DNA from: Rhodobacter xanthinilyticus
GTDB lineage: Bacteria; Pseudomonadota; Alphaproteobacteria; Rhodobacterales; Rhodobacteraceae
Assembly: GCF_001856665.1 (NCBI RefSeq)
Contig: NZ_CP017781.1
Span: 434,001-498,000, forward strand
Length of the DNA stretch: 64,000 nt
Direction of reading: 5' to 3'
A program made the translations under genes and the position numbers. A model generated the notes under the pieces. The model did no database searches and was not told where the DNA came from. It saw only the letters and a list, made by a program, of their open reading frames with translations. Positions 44,246 to 53,764 of the stretch are shown here, piece after piece; position 1 is the first letter of the stretch; every line of letters begins with the position of its first letter.

Positions 44246-47200
44246 TGCATGTCGTCTTCCGCGAAAGCCACGGGCTCGAGGAAAGCGCCGTGCCGACCGA
44301 TCTGGGGCAGACGCCCGCGGATCTGGTCGTGCTGTCGTTTTCCGATAGCGATCTGGGGGCTTTCGCGGCGGGCTGGCAGCGGGCGCAGGGGGGCTTGCCG
44401 AGGCTGCGGCTGGCCAATCTCGTCGCGCTGCGCCATCCGATCTCGGTCGATACCTATGTCGAGCAAACGCTCGTGGGGGCGAAGGCGGTGCTGATCCGGC
44501 TGATCGGCGGCGAGGCTTACTGGCCCTATGGCCTCGCCTCGGTGCAGGATCTGGCGCGCAGGCGGGGGATCGCGCTCGCGGTTCTGCCGGCCGATGGGCG
44601 CGCGGACCCGCGCCTCGATGAGGTCTCGACGCTGCCCGTCGCCGTGCTGCGGCGGTTGAAGGATCTGTGCGATGCGGGCGGCGCGGTGGCGGCGCAGGCG
44701 GCGCTGGCCGAGCTTGCGCGCGCGGCGGGGCTCGCGGCCGAGGCGCCCGAAGGCGCGACCGAGATCCCCGAGTTCGGCTTTTACGACCCGGCCGCGGGCG
44801 TTTGTGCGGCGGGCCCGGCGGAAGTGCTGGTGAGCTTCTACCGCTCCTATCTCACCGCCGCCGATACCGCCCCGGTCGATGCGCTGATCGCGGCGTTTCG
44901 CGCGGCGGGGGTCTCGGCGCTGGGGGTCTTTGCGCCCTCGCTGAAGGCGCCGGGCTTTGCCGGCTGGCTCGGCGCCCAGGGGCTCGCGCCCCGCGCGGTG
45001 GTCAACGCGACCGCCTTTTCGGCGCAGGGGCCGAGCGGCAATACGCCCTTCGACGCCTTCGCCTGCCCGGTCTTCCAGGTCGCGCTCTCGACCGCGCGGC
45101 GACGCGATTGGGCCGAGGCCGAGCGCGGCCTCTCGCCTGCCGATCTCGCCATGCATGTCGTGCTGCCCGAGGTCGATGGCCGGATCTTCGCCGGCGTCGC
45201 CTCGTTCAAGCAACCCGCCCGCCGCGACCCCGATCTCGAATATGCCCGCTTTGCTCACCGCGCCGAGCCCGAGCGCATCGCCGCGATCGTGGCGCGGGTG
45301 GGCGGCTGGCTGCGGCTCGCGGCCACGCCCGCGCCCGCGCGCCGCCTCGCGCTGGTGCTCTCGACCTATCCGGGGCGGCCCTGGCAGATGGCCCATGCGG
45401 TCGGCCTCGATGCGCTGGCCTCGGCCGAGGCGCTGCTCGAGACGCTCGCGGCCGAGGGCTATGCGGTCGCCCCCGGCGCGCCGCTCGCCACGCTGGCCGA
45501 GGCGCGGGTCGCCTTCCCGCTCGCGGACTACGAGGCCGCGCTCGCCACCCTGCCCGAGAGCCTGCGCGCCGCCCTCACCGCGGCCCATGGCGCCCCCGAG
45601 GCCGACCCGGCCTTCGCCGACGGCGCCTTCCACTTCGCCGCGCTCTCCCGTGGCGCGGTCACCATCGCTTTGCAACCCGAGCGCGGCGCGCCCCGGGCCC
45701 GCGATGACGAGTATCACGACCTCACCCGCACGCCGCGCCACGCCTATGTCGCCTTCTACCTCTGGCTCGCCCAGAGCGCGCCCCATGCGCTCCTCCACAT
45801 GGGCGCGCATGGCACGCTCGAGTGGTTGCCGGGCAAGGCGGTCGCGCTCTCGGGCGGGTGCTGGCCCGAGGCGCTGACCGGCGCGTTGCCGGTGATCTAC
45901 CCGTTCATCGTCAACGACCCGGGCGAGGCCGCGCAGGCCAAACGTCGGATCGGCGCGGTCACGCTCGGCCACCTGCCGCCGCCGCAGCGCGCCGCCACCC
46001 TGCCCGCGGGGATGACCCATCTCGAGCGGCTTCTGGACGAATATTCCACCGCCGACGGCCTCGACCCCGCCCGCCGCGACCGGCTGATCGCCGATATCCG
46101 CGCCGAGGCCCGCGCCGCCGGGGTGGAGGCCGATCTCGGCCTGCCGCCGGGCGCCTCCGCCGCCGAGGCGATCACCCGCATCGACCGCTTCGTCTGCGAT
46201 ATCAAGGAAAGCCAGTTCGGCGAGGGGCTGCATGTGTTTGGCCAGGGCGCCTGCGGGCCCGAGGAGCGCGCGGGCCTGCTCGCCGCGCTTGGCGGCGCGC
46301 GGGTGGCGCCCGGGCCCTCGGGCTCGCCCGCGCGGGGGCGCGCCGATGTGCTGCCGACCGGGCGCAACCTCTTCTCGGTCGACCCGCGCGCCGTGCCGAG
46401 CCGCGCCGCGCAGGCCCAGGGCGTCAAGCTCGCCGAGGAGCTCCTGCGCAAACATCTGCAAGACCATGGCGATTGGCCGCGCGGGCTGGTGATCGATCTG
46501 TGGGGCTCGGCGACGATGCGCACCAGCGGCGAGGACTTCGCGATGGCGCTGCATCTGGCGGGGCTGAAGCCGGTCTGGGACGCGGCTTCGGGGCGGGTCT
46601 CGGGGGTCGAGGTGGTGCCGCTCGCGCTCCTCGGGCGGCCGCGGATTGATGTCACGCTGCGGGTCTCGGGGCTCTTTCGCGATGTCTTCCCGGGGCTCGC
46701 GCAGCTCTTCGAGACCGGCGCGGGCGCGCTCGCCGCGCGCGACGAGGCGGTGGGGGACAACCCCTACCGCGCCCGCGCGCCGCGCGTTTTCGGCCCGGCG
46801 CCGGGGCAATACGGGCTCGGCATGGGCGCCGCGCTCGAGGCCTTTACCGAAGCGGCGCGCGCCGCCGCGGGCGAGGCCTGGCTCGCGGCCTCCTCGCATG
46901 CGATCGGGGCGGATGGCCAATCGCGCGCCGATCGCGCGGGCCTCGAGGCGCGGCTGCGCGGCGCGGACAGTTTCGTCCATGCGCAGGATCTGCCGGAAAG
47001 CGATGTCTTGCTCGCCGCCGATTACGCCGCCCATGAGGCGGGCTTTGCCGCGGCGCTGGCCCGGCTCGGCGCGCCCGCGCCCGCGCTTTACCACCTCGAC
47101 GCGACCCGCCCCGACCGCCCCCGCGCCCGCACGCTGACCGAGGAGATCGCCCGCGTCACCCGCGCGCGCGCCGCCAACCCGGCCTGGGTCGAGGGGATGA

Positions 47201-47469
47201 TGGCGCATGGCTTCCGCGGCGCGGCCGAGATCGCGGCGACGCTCGATCACATGGCCGCCTTCGCCCATCTCGCGCAGGTCGTGCCGGCGCATCTGTTCGA
47301 CCTCTACCACGAGGCGACGCTCGGCCGCGCCGAGGTCACGGCCTTTCTCGCGCGCGAAAACCCGGAGGCGCTTGGCGCGATGCGCGATCTCTTCCGGCGG
47401 CTGGCGGAGGCCGGGCTCTGGGCCACGCGGCGCAATTCCATCGCGGCATCTCTGGAGGAAAACCCATGA
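44245..47469 (+). CDS. cobN: Cobaltochelatase large subunit CobN
   Basis: A 1074-residue protein, shorter than P. denitrificans CobN (about 1275), consistent with other Rhodobacter forms. It inserts cobalt into hydrogenobyrinic acid a,c-diamide with the AAA+ subunits CobS and CobT, not encoded here. Conserved blocks include LLHMGAHGTLEWLPGKAVAL, NPYRARAPRVFGPAPGQYGLG and RDVFPGLAQLFE. Its end overlaps cobG by 4 bases. Intact, no frameshift. Confidence 0.95.
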   Translation: MHVVFRESHGLEESAVPTDLGQTPADLVVLSFSDSDLGAFAAGWQRAQGGLPRLRLANLVALRHPISVDTYVEQTLVGAKAVLIRLIGGEAYWPYGLASVQDLARRRGIALAVLPADGRADPRLDEVSTLPVAVLRRLKDLCDAGGAVAAQAALAELARAAGLAAEAPEGATEIPEFGFYDPAAGVCAAGPAEVLVSFYRSYLTAADTAPVDALIAAFRAAGVSALGVFAPSLKAPGFAGWLGAQGLAPRAVVNATAFSAQGPSGNTPFDAFACPVFQVALSTARRRDWAEAERGLSPADLAMHVVLPEVDGRIFAGVASFKQPARRDPDLEYARFAHRAEPERIAAIVARVGGWLRLAATPAPARRLALVLSTYPGRPWQMAHAVGLDALASAEALLETLAAEGYAVAPGAPLATLAEARVAFPLADYEAALATLPESLRAALTAAHGAPEADPAFADGAFHFAALSRGAVTIALQPERGAPRARDDEYHDLTRTPRHAYVAFYLWLAQSAPHALLHMGAHGTLEWLPGKAVALSGGCWPEALTGALPVIYPFIVNDPGEAAQAKRRIGAVTLGHLPPPQRAATLPAGMTHLERLLDEYSTADGLDPARRDRLIADIRAEARAAGVEADLGLPPGASAAEAITRIDRFVCDIKESQFGEGLHVFGQGACGPEERAGLLAALGGARVAPGPSGSPARGRADVLPTGRNLFSVDPRAVPSRAAQAQGVKLAEELLRKHLQDHGDWPRGLVIDLWGSATMRTSGEDFAMALHLAGLKPVWDAASGRVSGVEVVPLALLGRPRIDVTLRVSGLFRDVFPGLAQLFETGAGALAARDEAVGDNPYRARAPRVFGPAPGQYGLGMGAALEAFTEAARAAAGEAWLAASSHAIGADGQSRADRAGLEARLRGADSFVHAQDLPESDVLLAADYAAHEAGFAAALARLGAPAPALYHLDATRPDRPRARTLTEEIARVTRARAANPAWVEGMMAHGFRGAAEIAATLDHMAAFAHLAQVVPAHLFDLYHEATLGRAEVTAFLARENPEALGAMRDLFRRLAEAGLWATRRNSIAASLEENP

Positions 47470-48593
47470 GTTTCAAGGTGATGGGCTGGTGCCCCGGGGC
47501 GCTGCGGCCGATGCAATCGGGCGATGGGCTGGTGGTGCGGGTGCGGGTGCCGGGCGGGCGGGTGAGCCGCGCGCAGGCCGCAGCGATCGCGCGGGCCGCG
47601 CGGGCGCATGGCAACGGGCTGATCGATCTGTCGGGGCGCGCCAATGTGCAGCTGCGCGGGGTGCGGCCCGAGACCCATGGCGCGCTGATCGCCGAGCTGA
47701 CCGCCGCCGGGCTGATCGACGCCGATGTCGCGCGCGAGGCCAGGCGCAACCTGATTGTGACGCCTTTCGCCGACGGGGTGACCGATGCGCTGGCGCGGGC
47801 CTTTGCCGAGGCGCTGGCCGAGGCGCCCGCTCTGCCGGGCAAATTCGGCTTCATGCTCGATTGCGGGCCCGCGCCGGTGATGGCCGAGACCCCCGCCGAT
47901 ATCCGGCTCGAGCGCGATGCGGCGGGCGGGCTCGTGCTGCGCGCGGCGGGGATGGATCTGGGCCGGCCGGTCAGCCCCGAGGAGGCGCCCGAGGCGGCGC
48001 TGGATCTCGCGCGCTGGTTTCTCGAGGCGGGCGGGGTGACCGAGGGGCGGGGCCGGATGGCGGCGCTGATCGCGCGGGGCGCGCGGCCGGCGGGCGCGAC
48101 GCGCGCGCCGGCGCCCGCGCTCGCGCCGCCCGGGCCGGGGCTGACCCCGCAGGGCGCGCTGGTGGGCTTCGAATTCGGCCAGATGCAGGCCGAGACCTTC
48201 GCCGCGCTGGGCGATCTCGGGGCGCTGCGGGTCACGCCGTGGCGGATGCTGCTCGTCGAGGGGCTGGAGGCGATGCCCGATCTGCCCGGGCTGATCACCG
48301 ACCCGGGCTCGGCGCTGCTGCGGGTCCATGCCTGCACCGGCGCGCCCGGCTGCCTGCAGGCCGCCGCGCCGACCCGCGATCTCGCGCGTGCGCTCGCGCC
48401 GCGGGTGCCGGGGGGGCAGGTGCTCCATGTCTCGGGCTGCGCCAAGGGCTGCGGCTGGCCCGCGCGGGCGGATCTGACGCTCACCGCGACGGGCGCGGGC
48501 TTTGACCTCATCCGCGGCGGCACGGCCGCCGATCCCCCCTCACGCACCGGGCTCGCGCCCGCGGATCTTGTTGATTTACCGGAGTTTTCCTGA
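47466..48593 (+). CDS. cobG: Precorrin-3B synthase CobG
   Basis: A 375-residue member of the nitrite/sulfite reductase fold that hydroxylates precorrin-3A with oxygen in ring contraction. The [4Fe-4S] cysteines are C290-x5-C296 and C325-x3-C329 (HACTGAPGC and SGCAKGCGWP). The N-terminal ferredoxin-like half holds LSGRANVQLRGV. Its presence fits a strictly aerobic route; R. capsulatus is reported to use CobZ instead. It is coupled to cobN and cobH. Confidence 0.94.
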   Translation: MSFKVMGWCPGALRPMQSGDGLVVRVRVPGGRVSRAQAAAIARAARAHGNGLIDLSGRANVQLRGVRPETHGALIAELTAAGLIDADVAREARRNLIVTPFADGVTDALARAFAEALAEAPALPGKFGFMLDCGPAPVMAETPADIRLERDAAGGLVLRAAGMDLGRPVSPEEAPEAALDLARWFLEAGGVTEGRGRMAALIARGARPAGATRAPAPALAPPGPGLTPQGALVGFEFGQMQAETFAALGDLGALRVTPWRMLLVEGLEAMPDLPGLITDPGSALLRVHACTGAPGCLQAAAPTRDLARALAPRVPGGQVLHVSGCAKGCGWPARADLTLTATGAGFDLIRGGTAADPPSRTGLAPADLVDLPEFS

Positions 48594-49222
48594 TGCCCCA
48601 CGCCTATGAGAAGGACGGCGCGAAGATCTACGAGCAATCCTTCGCCACGATCCGCGCCGAGGCCGACCTCGCCCGTTTCACGCCGGAGGAAGAGGTCGTC
48701 GTGGTGCGGATGATCCATGCCGCGGGGATGGTCGGGCTCGAGGCCCATGCCCGCTTCACCCCCGGCTTCGCCATCGCCGCGCGGGCCGCGCTCGAGGCGG
48801 GTGCGCCGATCCTGTGCGATGCGCGGATGGTCTCCGAGGGGATCACGCGGGCGCGGCTGCCGGCGCAAAACCGGGTGATCTGCACGCTCCAGGACCCGCG
48901 CGTGCCCGATCTCGCGCGCGAGATGGGCAACACGCGCTCGGCCGCCGCGCTCGAGCTCTGGCGGGCCGATCTCGCCGGCGCGGTGGTGGCGATCGGCAAT
49001 GCGCCGACCGCGCTCTTTCACCTTCTCAACATGCTCGAGGACCCGGCCTGCCCGCGCCCCGCGGCGATCATCGGCTGCCCGGTGGGCTTCATCGGCGCGG
49101 CGGAATCGAAAGCCGCGCTGATGGCGGAGGCCCCCGTGCCCGCGATGGCGATCGAGGGGCGGCTCGGTGGCTCGGCGATCACCGTGGCCGCCGTCAACGC
49201 GCTTGCCAGCCGAAAGGAGTAA
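48593..49222 (+). CDS. cobH: Precorrin-8X methylmutase
   Basis: A 209-residue enzyme moving the C11 methyl to C12 to give hydrogenobyrinic acid. MIHAAGMVG holds the catalytic histidine (H42); ILCDARMVSEGI, NTRSAAALELW and GAPTALF-like segments are conserved. Its ATG shares one base with the cobG stop. Length equals the P. denitrificans enzyme (210). Confidence 0.96.
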   Translation: MPHAYEKDGAKIYEQSFATIRAEADLARFTPEEEVVVVRMIHAAGMVGLEAHARFTPGFAIAARAALEAGAPILCDARMVSEGITRARLPAQNRVICTLQDPRVPDLAREMGNTRSAAALELWRADLAGAVVAIGNAPTALFHLLNMLEDPACPRPAAIIGCPVGFIGAAESKAALMAEAPVPAMAIEGRLGGSAITVAAVNALASRKE

Positions 49223-49225
49223 CCC

Positions 49226-49966
49226 ATGGGCCGGATCATCTGTGCGGGGCTCGGCCCCGGCGACCCCGATCTGATGTCGGTGAAATCCGACCGGGCGATC
49301 CGCGCCGCAGGCCACATCGCCTATTTCCGCAAGGCCGGCCGCGCCGGTCAGGCGCGCCGCATCGTCGAGGGCATGATCGCCCCGGGCGCGGTCGAATATC
49401 CGATGGAATACCCGGTCACGACCGAGATCCCCTTCGACAGCCCCGAGTATAACCGCCTGCTCGCCGCCTTCTACGACGACTGGGCGGCGCGCCTCGCGAC
49501 CCTTGCCGAGACCGAGGAGATCGTCGTTCTGTGCGAGGGCGACCCCTTCTTCTACGGCTCGTTCATGCATCTCTACATCCGCCTCAAGGACCGGGTGCGG
49601 ATCGACGTGATCCCGGGTATCACCGGCATGACCGGCTGCTGGAACGTCACCGGCCAGCCGATCACCTGGGGCGACGATGTGCTCTCGGTGCTGATGGGGA
49701 CGCTGCCCGAGGATGAACTGATCGCCCATGCCAGCGGCTCGGATGCGCTGGTGATCATGAAAACCGGGCGCAACCTGCCCAAGGTGAAACGCGCGCTGGC
49801 GGCGGCCGGGCGGCTGGGCGAGGCCTGGCTCGTCGAGCGCGGCACGATGCCCGGTCAGCGCATCGAGCGCCTCGCGCAGGTCGAGGACCACGATTGCCCC
49901 TATTTCGCGATCGTTCTGGTGCATGGCGAAGGCCGGCGCCCGGTGGCGGCGGAGGCGGCGGAATGA
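49226..49966 (+). CDS. cobI: Precorrin-2 C20-methyltransferase
   Basis: A 246-residue SAM-dependent tetrapyrrole methylase. GLGPGDPDLMSVKSDRAI is the N-terminal signature, CEGDPFFYGSFMHLYIRL the central SAM-site motif, and VIPGITGMTGCWN the substrate-loop motif, all CobI-specific. AAAGGAG lies upstream of ATG 49226. Its TGA overlaps the cobJ start by 4 bases. Confidence 0.96.
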   Translation: MGRIICAGLGPGDPDLMSVKSDRAIRAAGHIAYFRKAGRAGQARRIVEGMIAPGAVEYPMEYPVTTEIPFDSPEYNRLLAAFYDDWAARLATLAETEEIVVLCEGDPFFYGSFMHLYIRLKDRVRIDVIPGITGMTGCWNVTGQPITWGDDVLSVLMGTLPEDELIAHASGSDALVIMKTGRNLPKVKRALAAAGRLGEAWLVERGTMPGQRIERLAQVEDHDCPYFAIVLVHGEGRRPVAAEAAE

Positions 49967-50700
49967 GCGGCTGGCTGGTGGTGGCGGGGCTCGGGCCGGG
50001 CGCCGAGGATCTGGTGACGCCCGAGGTTGCGGCGGCGCTCGCCGAGGCGAGCGATGTCGTGGGCTATATCCCCTATGTGGCGCGGGTGGCGCCGCGCGCG
50101 GGGCTCCGGCTGCACCCCTCCGACAACCGTGTCGAGCTCGACCGCGCGCGCGCCGCGCTCGAGATTGCGGCGGCGGGGCGGCGGGTGGTGGTGGTCTCCT
50201 CGGGCGACCCGGGGGTCTTTGCCATGGCCTCGGCGCTTTTCGAGGCGCTGGAAATCGCGCCCGAGTTTCAGGGGCTCGAGATCCGCATCCTGCCCGGCAT
50301 CACCGCCATGCTCGCCGCCGCGGCGCGGGCGGGCGCGCCCTTGGGCCATGATTTCTGCGCGATCAACCTGAGCGACAACCTCAAGCCCTTCGAGGTGGTC
50401 GAAACCCGCCTGCGCCACGCCGCGCGGGGGGATTTCGCGATGGGCTTCTACAACCCGCGCTCGCGGTCGCGGCCGCATCAATTCGCCCGCGTGCTGGAGA
50501 TCTTGCGCGAGGAATGCGAGCCCGGGCGGCTGGTGATCTTCGCCCGCGCGGTCTCGACGCCCGAGGAGGCGATCGGCGTGGTGACGCTGGCCGAGGCGAC
50601 CCCCGAGATGGCCGATATGCGCACCGTGGTTCTGGTCGGCAATTCGGCGACCCGGCGCGTCGGGCGTTGGGTCTACACGCCGCGGTCGGTCGCGCCATGA
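49963..50700 (+). CDS. cobJ: Precorrin-3B C17-methyltransferase
   Basis: A 245-residue tetrapyrrole methylase that methylates C17 with ring contraction of precorrin-3B. GLGPGAEDLVTPEVAAAL, VVSSGDPGVFAMA and GFYNPRSRSRPHQFARVLEIL are CobJ/CbiH signatures. The last 28 bases overlap the 3' end of cobK on the opposite strand, so the plus-strand operon is interrupted here by an inverted gene. Confidence 0.96.
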   Translation: MSGWLVVAGLGPGAEDLVTPEVAAALAEASDVVGYIPYVARVAPRAGLRLHPSDNRVELDRARAALEIAAAGRRVVVVSSGDPGVFAMASALFEALEIAPEFQGLEIRILPGITAMLAAAARAGAPLGHDFCAINLSDNLKPFEVVETRLRHAARGDFAMGFYNPRSRSRPHQFARVLEILREECEPGRLVIFARAVSTPEEAIGVVTLAEATPEMADMRTVVLVGNSATRRVGRWVYTPRSVAP

Positions 50701-51428
50701 GCCGCGAGCCAGGCCATCGCCTCGGCGACGCTCTCGGCCCGCGCCCGCGGCCCGAGTGCCGGTCGATCCACCAAGATCACCGGCAGCCCAAGCGCGCGCG
50801 CCGCGATGAGCTTCGCCTCGGCCCCCGCGCCGCCGGCGTTCTTGGCGACGATATGGGTGATGCGATGGGCCTTGAGCAGCGCCTCGTCGCCCGCCGCATC
50901 GAAAGGCCCGCGCGCGATCACCGCCTCCGCATCGGGCAGGCCGAGCGGCCCCTCGGGCGGATCGACGAGGCGCAGAAGGTAATGATGCTGCGGTGCGGCA
51001 TCAAACGCCGCGACATGCTGCTTGCCGATCGCGAGGAACACCCGCGCGGGCGCCTGCGGCAGCGCGGCCACCGCCGCGGCGAGGCTCGGCACATGGGTCC
51101 AGATATCGCCCGGCCCCGCGACCCAGGGCGCGCGCTCGAGCGCGAGGAGCGCCGTGCCGGTCCGCGCGCAGGCCTCGATCGCGTGCGTGCTCATCTGCGC
51201 GGCGAAGGGGTGGGTCGCGTCGATCACATGGGTGATCTGCTCGCGCGTGATATAATCGACGAGCCCCGCGACGCCGCCAAACCCGCCCACCCGCATCGGC
51301 AGCGGCTGGGCGCGCGGCGTCTCCGTCCGGCCGGCATAGGAGAAGATCGCGGCGAGGCGGGTCTTCGCGATTTCGGCGGCGAGGCGGCTGGCTTCGGTGG
51401 TGCCGCCGAGCAGGAGGAGGCGCGTCAT
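50673..51428 (-). CDS. cobK: Precorrin-6A reductase
   Basis: A 251-residue NADPH-dependent reductase. MTRLLLLGGTTEASRLA is the family start, VIDATHPFAAQMS and ITHIVAKNAGGAGAEAKL are conserved. It is the only minus-strand gene inside the plus-strand run cobW-cobA. Its ATG (51426-51428) overlaps the cobL ATG (51427-51429) within a shared CATG, and its 3' end overlaps cobJ by 28 bases. Its ribosome site would fall in cobL coding sequence and is weak (GGATC). Its promoter must therefore lie inside cobL. Confidence 0.95.
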   Translation of the reverse strand: MTRLLLLGGTTEASRLAAEIAKTRLAAIFSYAGRTETPRAQPLPMRVGGFGGVAGLVDYITREQITHVIDATHPFAAQMSTHAIEACARTGTALLALERAPWVAGPGDIWTHVPSLAAAVAALPQAPARVFLAIGKQHVAAFDAAPQHHYLLRLVDPPEGPLGLPDAEAVIARGPFDAAGDEALLKAHRITHIVAKNAGGAGAEAKLIAARALGLPVILVDRPALGPRARAESVAEAMAWLAAHGATDRGV

Positions 51429-52617
51429 GGCTGATCCGTGGCTCACGATTGTCGGTCTGGGCGAAGATGGCCTCGAAGGGCTGGGCGATGCAAGCCGTGC
51501 GGCGATCGCGCGCGCCGAGGTGATCTTCGGCGGGCCGCGCCATCTCGATCTCGTCGGCGCGGGCGGGCGCGGGCGGGCCTGGCCCGTGCCCTTCGATATC
51601 GCGCCGGTGCTGGGCTTGCGCGGGCGCGCGGTGGTGGTGCTGGCCTCGGGCGACCCGTTCTGGTTCGGGGCGGGGTCGATGCTGGCCGAGGCGCTTTCGC
51701 CCGGCGAATGGCGCGCGATCCCGGTGGCGGGGGGGGTGTCGCTCGCCTGTGCGCGGATGGGCTGGCGGGTCGAGGAGATCACGGCGCTCGCGCTCCATGC
51801 CGCGCCTTTTGAGCGGCTCTGGCCGCATCTGCACCGCGGCGCGCGGATCGTGGCGACGCTGCGCGATGGGGCGGCGGCGGGCGATCTGGCGGGGTGGCTC
51901 ACCTCGGTCGGCGCGGGGGCTGCGCGGCTGACGCTGCTCGAACGGCTCGGCGGGCCGGCGGAGCGGATCCGCGCCGCGCGCGCCGATGCCTTTGATCTTG
52001 CGGAGATTTCCGCCCCCGTCGCGGTGGCGATCGAGGGCGCGGATCTGGCGCCGGGCTTCGGGCTTGCGCGCGCCTCGGGGCTGCCCGACGAGGCCTTCGC
52101 CCATGACGGCCAGATCACCAAACGCCCGGTGCGCGCGCTGACGCTTTCGGCGCTCGGGCCCCGGCCGGGCGAGCTTTTGTGGGATATCGGCGGCGGCTCG
52201 GGCTCGGTCTCGGTCGAGTGGTGCCTCGCCGGCGGGCGCGCGATCACCATCGAGCCGCGCGCCGACCGCCTCGCCACGATCGCGGAAAATATCGCGCGCT
52301 TCGGCCTTGGCGGGCGGATGCAAGCGGTGTCGGGGCGGGCGCCCGAGGCGCTGGGCGGGCTGCCCGCGCCCGCGGCGGTGTTTGTTGGCGGGGGCGGCTC
52401 GGCGGCGGTTTATGAGGCGCTCTTCGCGCGGCTCGCGCCCGGCACGCGGCTGGTGGCGAATGGTGTCACGCTCGAGACCGAGGCGCTGCTGGCGGGGCTG
52501 CATGCCGCGCGGGGCGGGGCGCTCTTGCGCATCGAGCTTGCGCAGGCGGCGCCCTTGGGGGGGATGCGCGGCTGGGCCTCGGCGCGGCCGGTGGTGCAAT
52601 GGAGCGTGGTGCTGTGA
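51427..52617 (+). CDS. cobL: Precorrin-6Y C5,15-methyltransferase (decarboxylating)
   Basis: A 396-residue fusion: the N-terminal CbiE-like methylase (about 1-200; GLGEDGLEGL, LASGDPFWFG) and the C-terminal CbiT-like methylase/decarboxylase (about 225-396; LWDIGGGSGSVSVEW SAM site). It methylates C5 and C15 and decarboxylates the C12 side chain. The strong AGGAGGAGG ribosome site at 51411-51419 lies inside cobK, confirming ATG 51427. Confidence 0.95.
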   Translation: MADPWLTIVGLGEDGLEGLGDASRAAIARAEVIFGGPRHLDLVGAGGRGRAWPVPFDIAPVLGLRGRAVVVLASGDPFWFGAGSMLAEALSPGEWRAIPVAGGVSLACARMGWRVEEITALALHAAPFERLWPHLHRGARIVATLRDGAAAGDLAGWLTSVGAGAARLTLLERLGGPAERIRAARADAFDLAEISAPVAVAIEGADLAPGFGLARASGLPDEAFAHDGQITKRPVRALTLSALGPRPGELLWDIGGGSGSVSVEWCLAGGRAITIEPRADRLATIAENIARFGLGGRMQAVSGRAPEALGGLPAPAAVFVGGGGSAAVYEALFARLAPGTRLVANGVTLETEALLAGLHAARGGALLRIELAQAAPLGGMRGWASARPVVQWSVVL

Positions 52618-52979
52618 GGGTCGCGGGGGTGGGTTTTCGTGCGGGCGCCGCGCCCGCAGATCTCGTCGCGGCGCTTGAGGGCGCGGGGCCGGTCGCGGCC
52701 TTGGCGACGGTGGCGGAGAAGGCCGCGGCGCTCGAGGGGCTCGCGGCGGGGCTCGGGCTGCCGGTGCTCGCCGTCGCGGTCGCGGGGGTCGAAACGCCCA
52801 GCGTTTCAGCGCGGGTGGTCGGCCGCTTCGGCACCGGCTCGCTTGCAGAGGCCGCGGCGCTCAAAGGGGTTGAAGCCCTTGGCGGGCGCGGCGCAAAACT
52901 GGTAATGGCGCGCAGGGTCGTGGCCGGGCGGCTGACGCTCGCGGTCGCGGGCGCAGGCGTGGAAGGAGAGGCGCAATGA
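52614..52979 (+). CDS. cobE: CobE/CbiG C-terminal-domain protein
   Basis: A 121-residue protein matching CobE, the free-standing form of the CbiG C-terminal domain; its role in the aerobic pathway is unclear. [47 protein letters not shown] and [18 protein letters not shown] are conserved. The start is GTG at 52614, overlapping the cobL stop by 4 bp (GTGA). Its own stop overlaps cobM by 4. Confidence 0.87.
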   Translation: MRVAGVGFRAGAAPADLVAALEGAGPVAALATVAEKAAALEGLAAGLGLPVLAVAVAGVETPSVSARVVGRFGTGSLAEAAALKGVEALGGRGAKLVMARRVVAGRLTLAVAGAGVEGEAQ

Positions 52980-53764
52980 CGGTGCATTTCATCGGGGCGG
53001 GGCCCGGGGCGGCGGATCTGATCACCCTGCGCGGGCGCGATCTGATCGCGGCCTCGCCGGTCTGTCTTTACGCAGGCAGCCTGGTGCCCGAGGCGTTGCT
53101 CGCGCATTGCCCGCCCGGCGCGCGGATCGTCAACACCGCGCCCCTGAGCCTCGACGAGATCATCGCCGAGATCGTGGCCGCCGATGCCGCGGGGCTCGAT
53201 GTCGCGCGGCTCCATTCGGGCGATCTGTCCGTCTGGTCGGCGATGGGCGAACAGCTGCGCCGGCTGCGCGCGCTCGGCATCGGTTATGATGTGACGCCGG
53301 GGGTGCCCTCTTTCGCCGCCGCGGCCGCGCGGCTCGGCGCGGAGCTGACCCTGCCCGGGGTGGTGCAATCGGTGGTGCTGACGCGCACGCCGGGGCGGGC
53401 GAGCGCGATGCCCGAGCGCGAGACGCTCGCCGCCTTTGCCGCGACCGGGGCGGTGCTCGCGATCCATCTCTCGATCCATGTGCTCGGCGAGGTGCTGGCC
53501 GAGCTGATCCCGCACTATGGCGCCGATTGCCCGGTCGCGGTGGTCTGGCGCGCGAGCTGGCCCGATGAGCGGGTGGTGCGCGCCACGCTTGGCACGATCG
53601 AGGCCAGCCTCGGCCCCGAGCTCGAGCGCACCGCGCTCATTCTCGTCGGGCGCTCGCTCGGCGCGGAGGCGTTCGACGAAAGCCGCCTTTACGCGGGCGA
53701 TTATGACCGCCGCTATCGCCCCGTCGGCACCGCGCCGCGCTTCCCCGAGACCGCGCCGGAATGA
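52976..53764 (+). CDS. cobM: Precorrin-4 C11-methyltransferase
   Basis: A 262-residue tetrapyrrole methylase. [53 protein letters not shown] and AIHLSIHVL are CobM/CbiF signatures. It is coupled to cobE and cobB by 4-base overlaps. Confidence 0.96.
   Translation: MTVHFIGAGPGAADLITLRGRDLIAASPVCLYAGSLVPEALLAHCPPGARIVNTAPLSLDEIIAEIVAADAAGLDVARLHSGDLSVWSAMGEQLRRLRALGIGYDVTPGVPSFAAAAARLGAELTLPGVVQSVVLTRTPGRASAMPERETLAAFAATGAVLAIHLSIHVLGEVLAELIPHYGADCPVAVVWRASWPDERVVRATLGTIEASLGPELERTALILVGRSLGAEAFDESRLYAGDYDRRYRPVGTAPRFPETAPE

Noticed and set aside
43939-47310. Very long open frame (over 1100 codons) antisense to cobN
   Set aside because: GC-rich codon bias of cobN leaves the opposite frame open; its translation is Arg/Gly/His-rich with no family motif.
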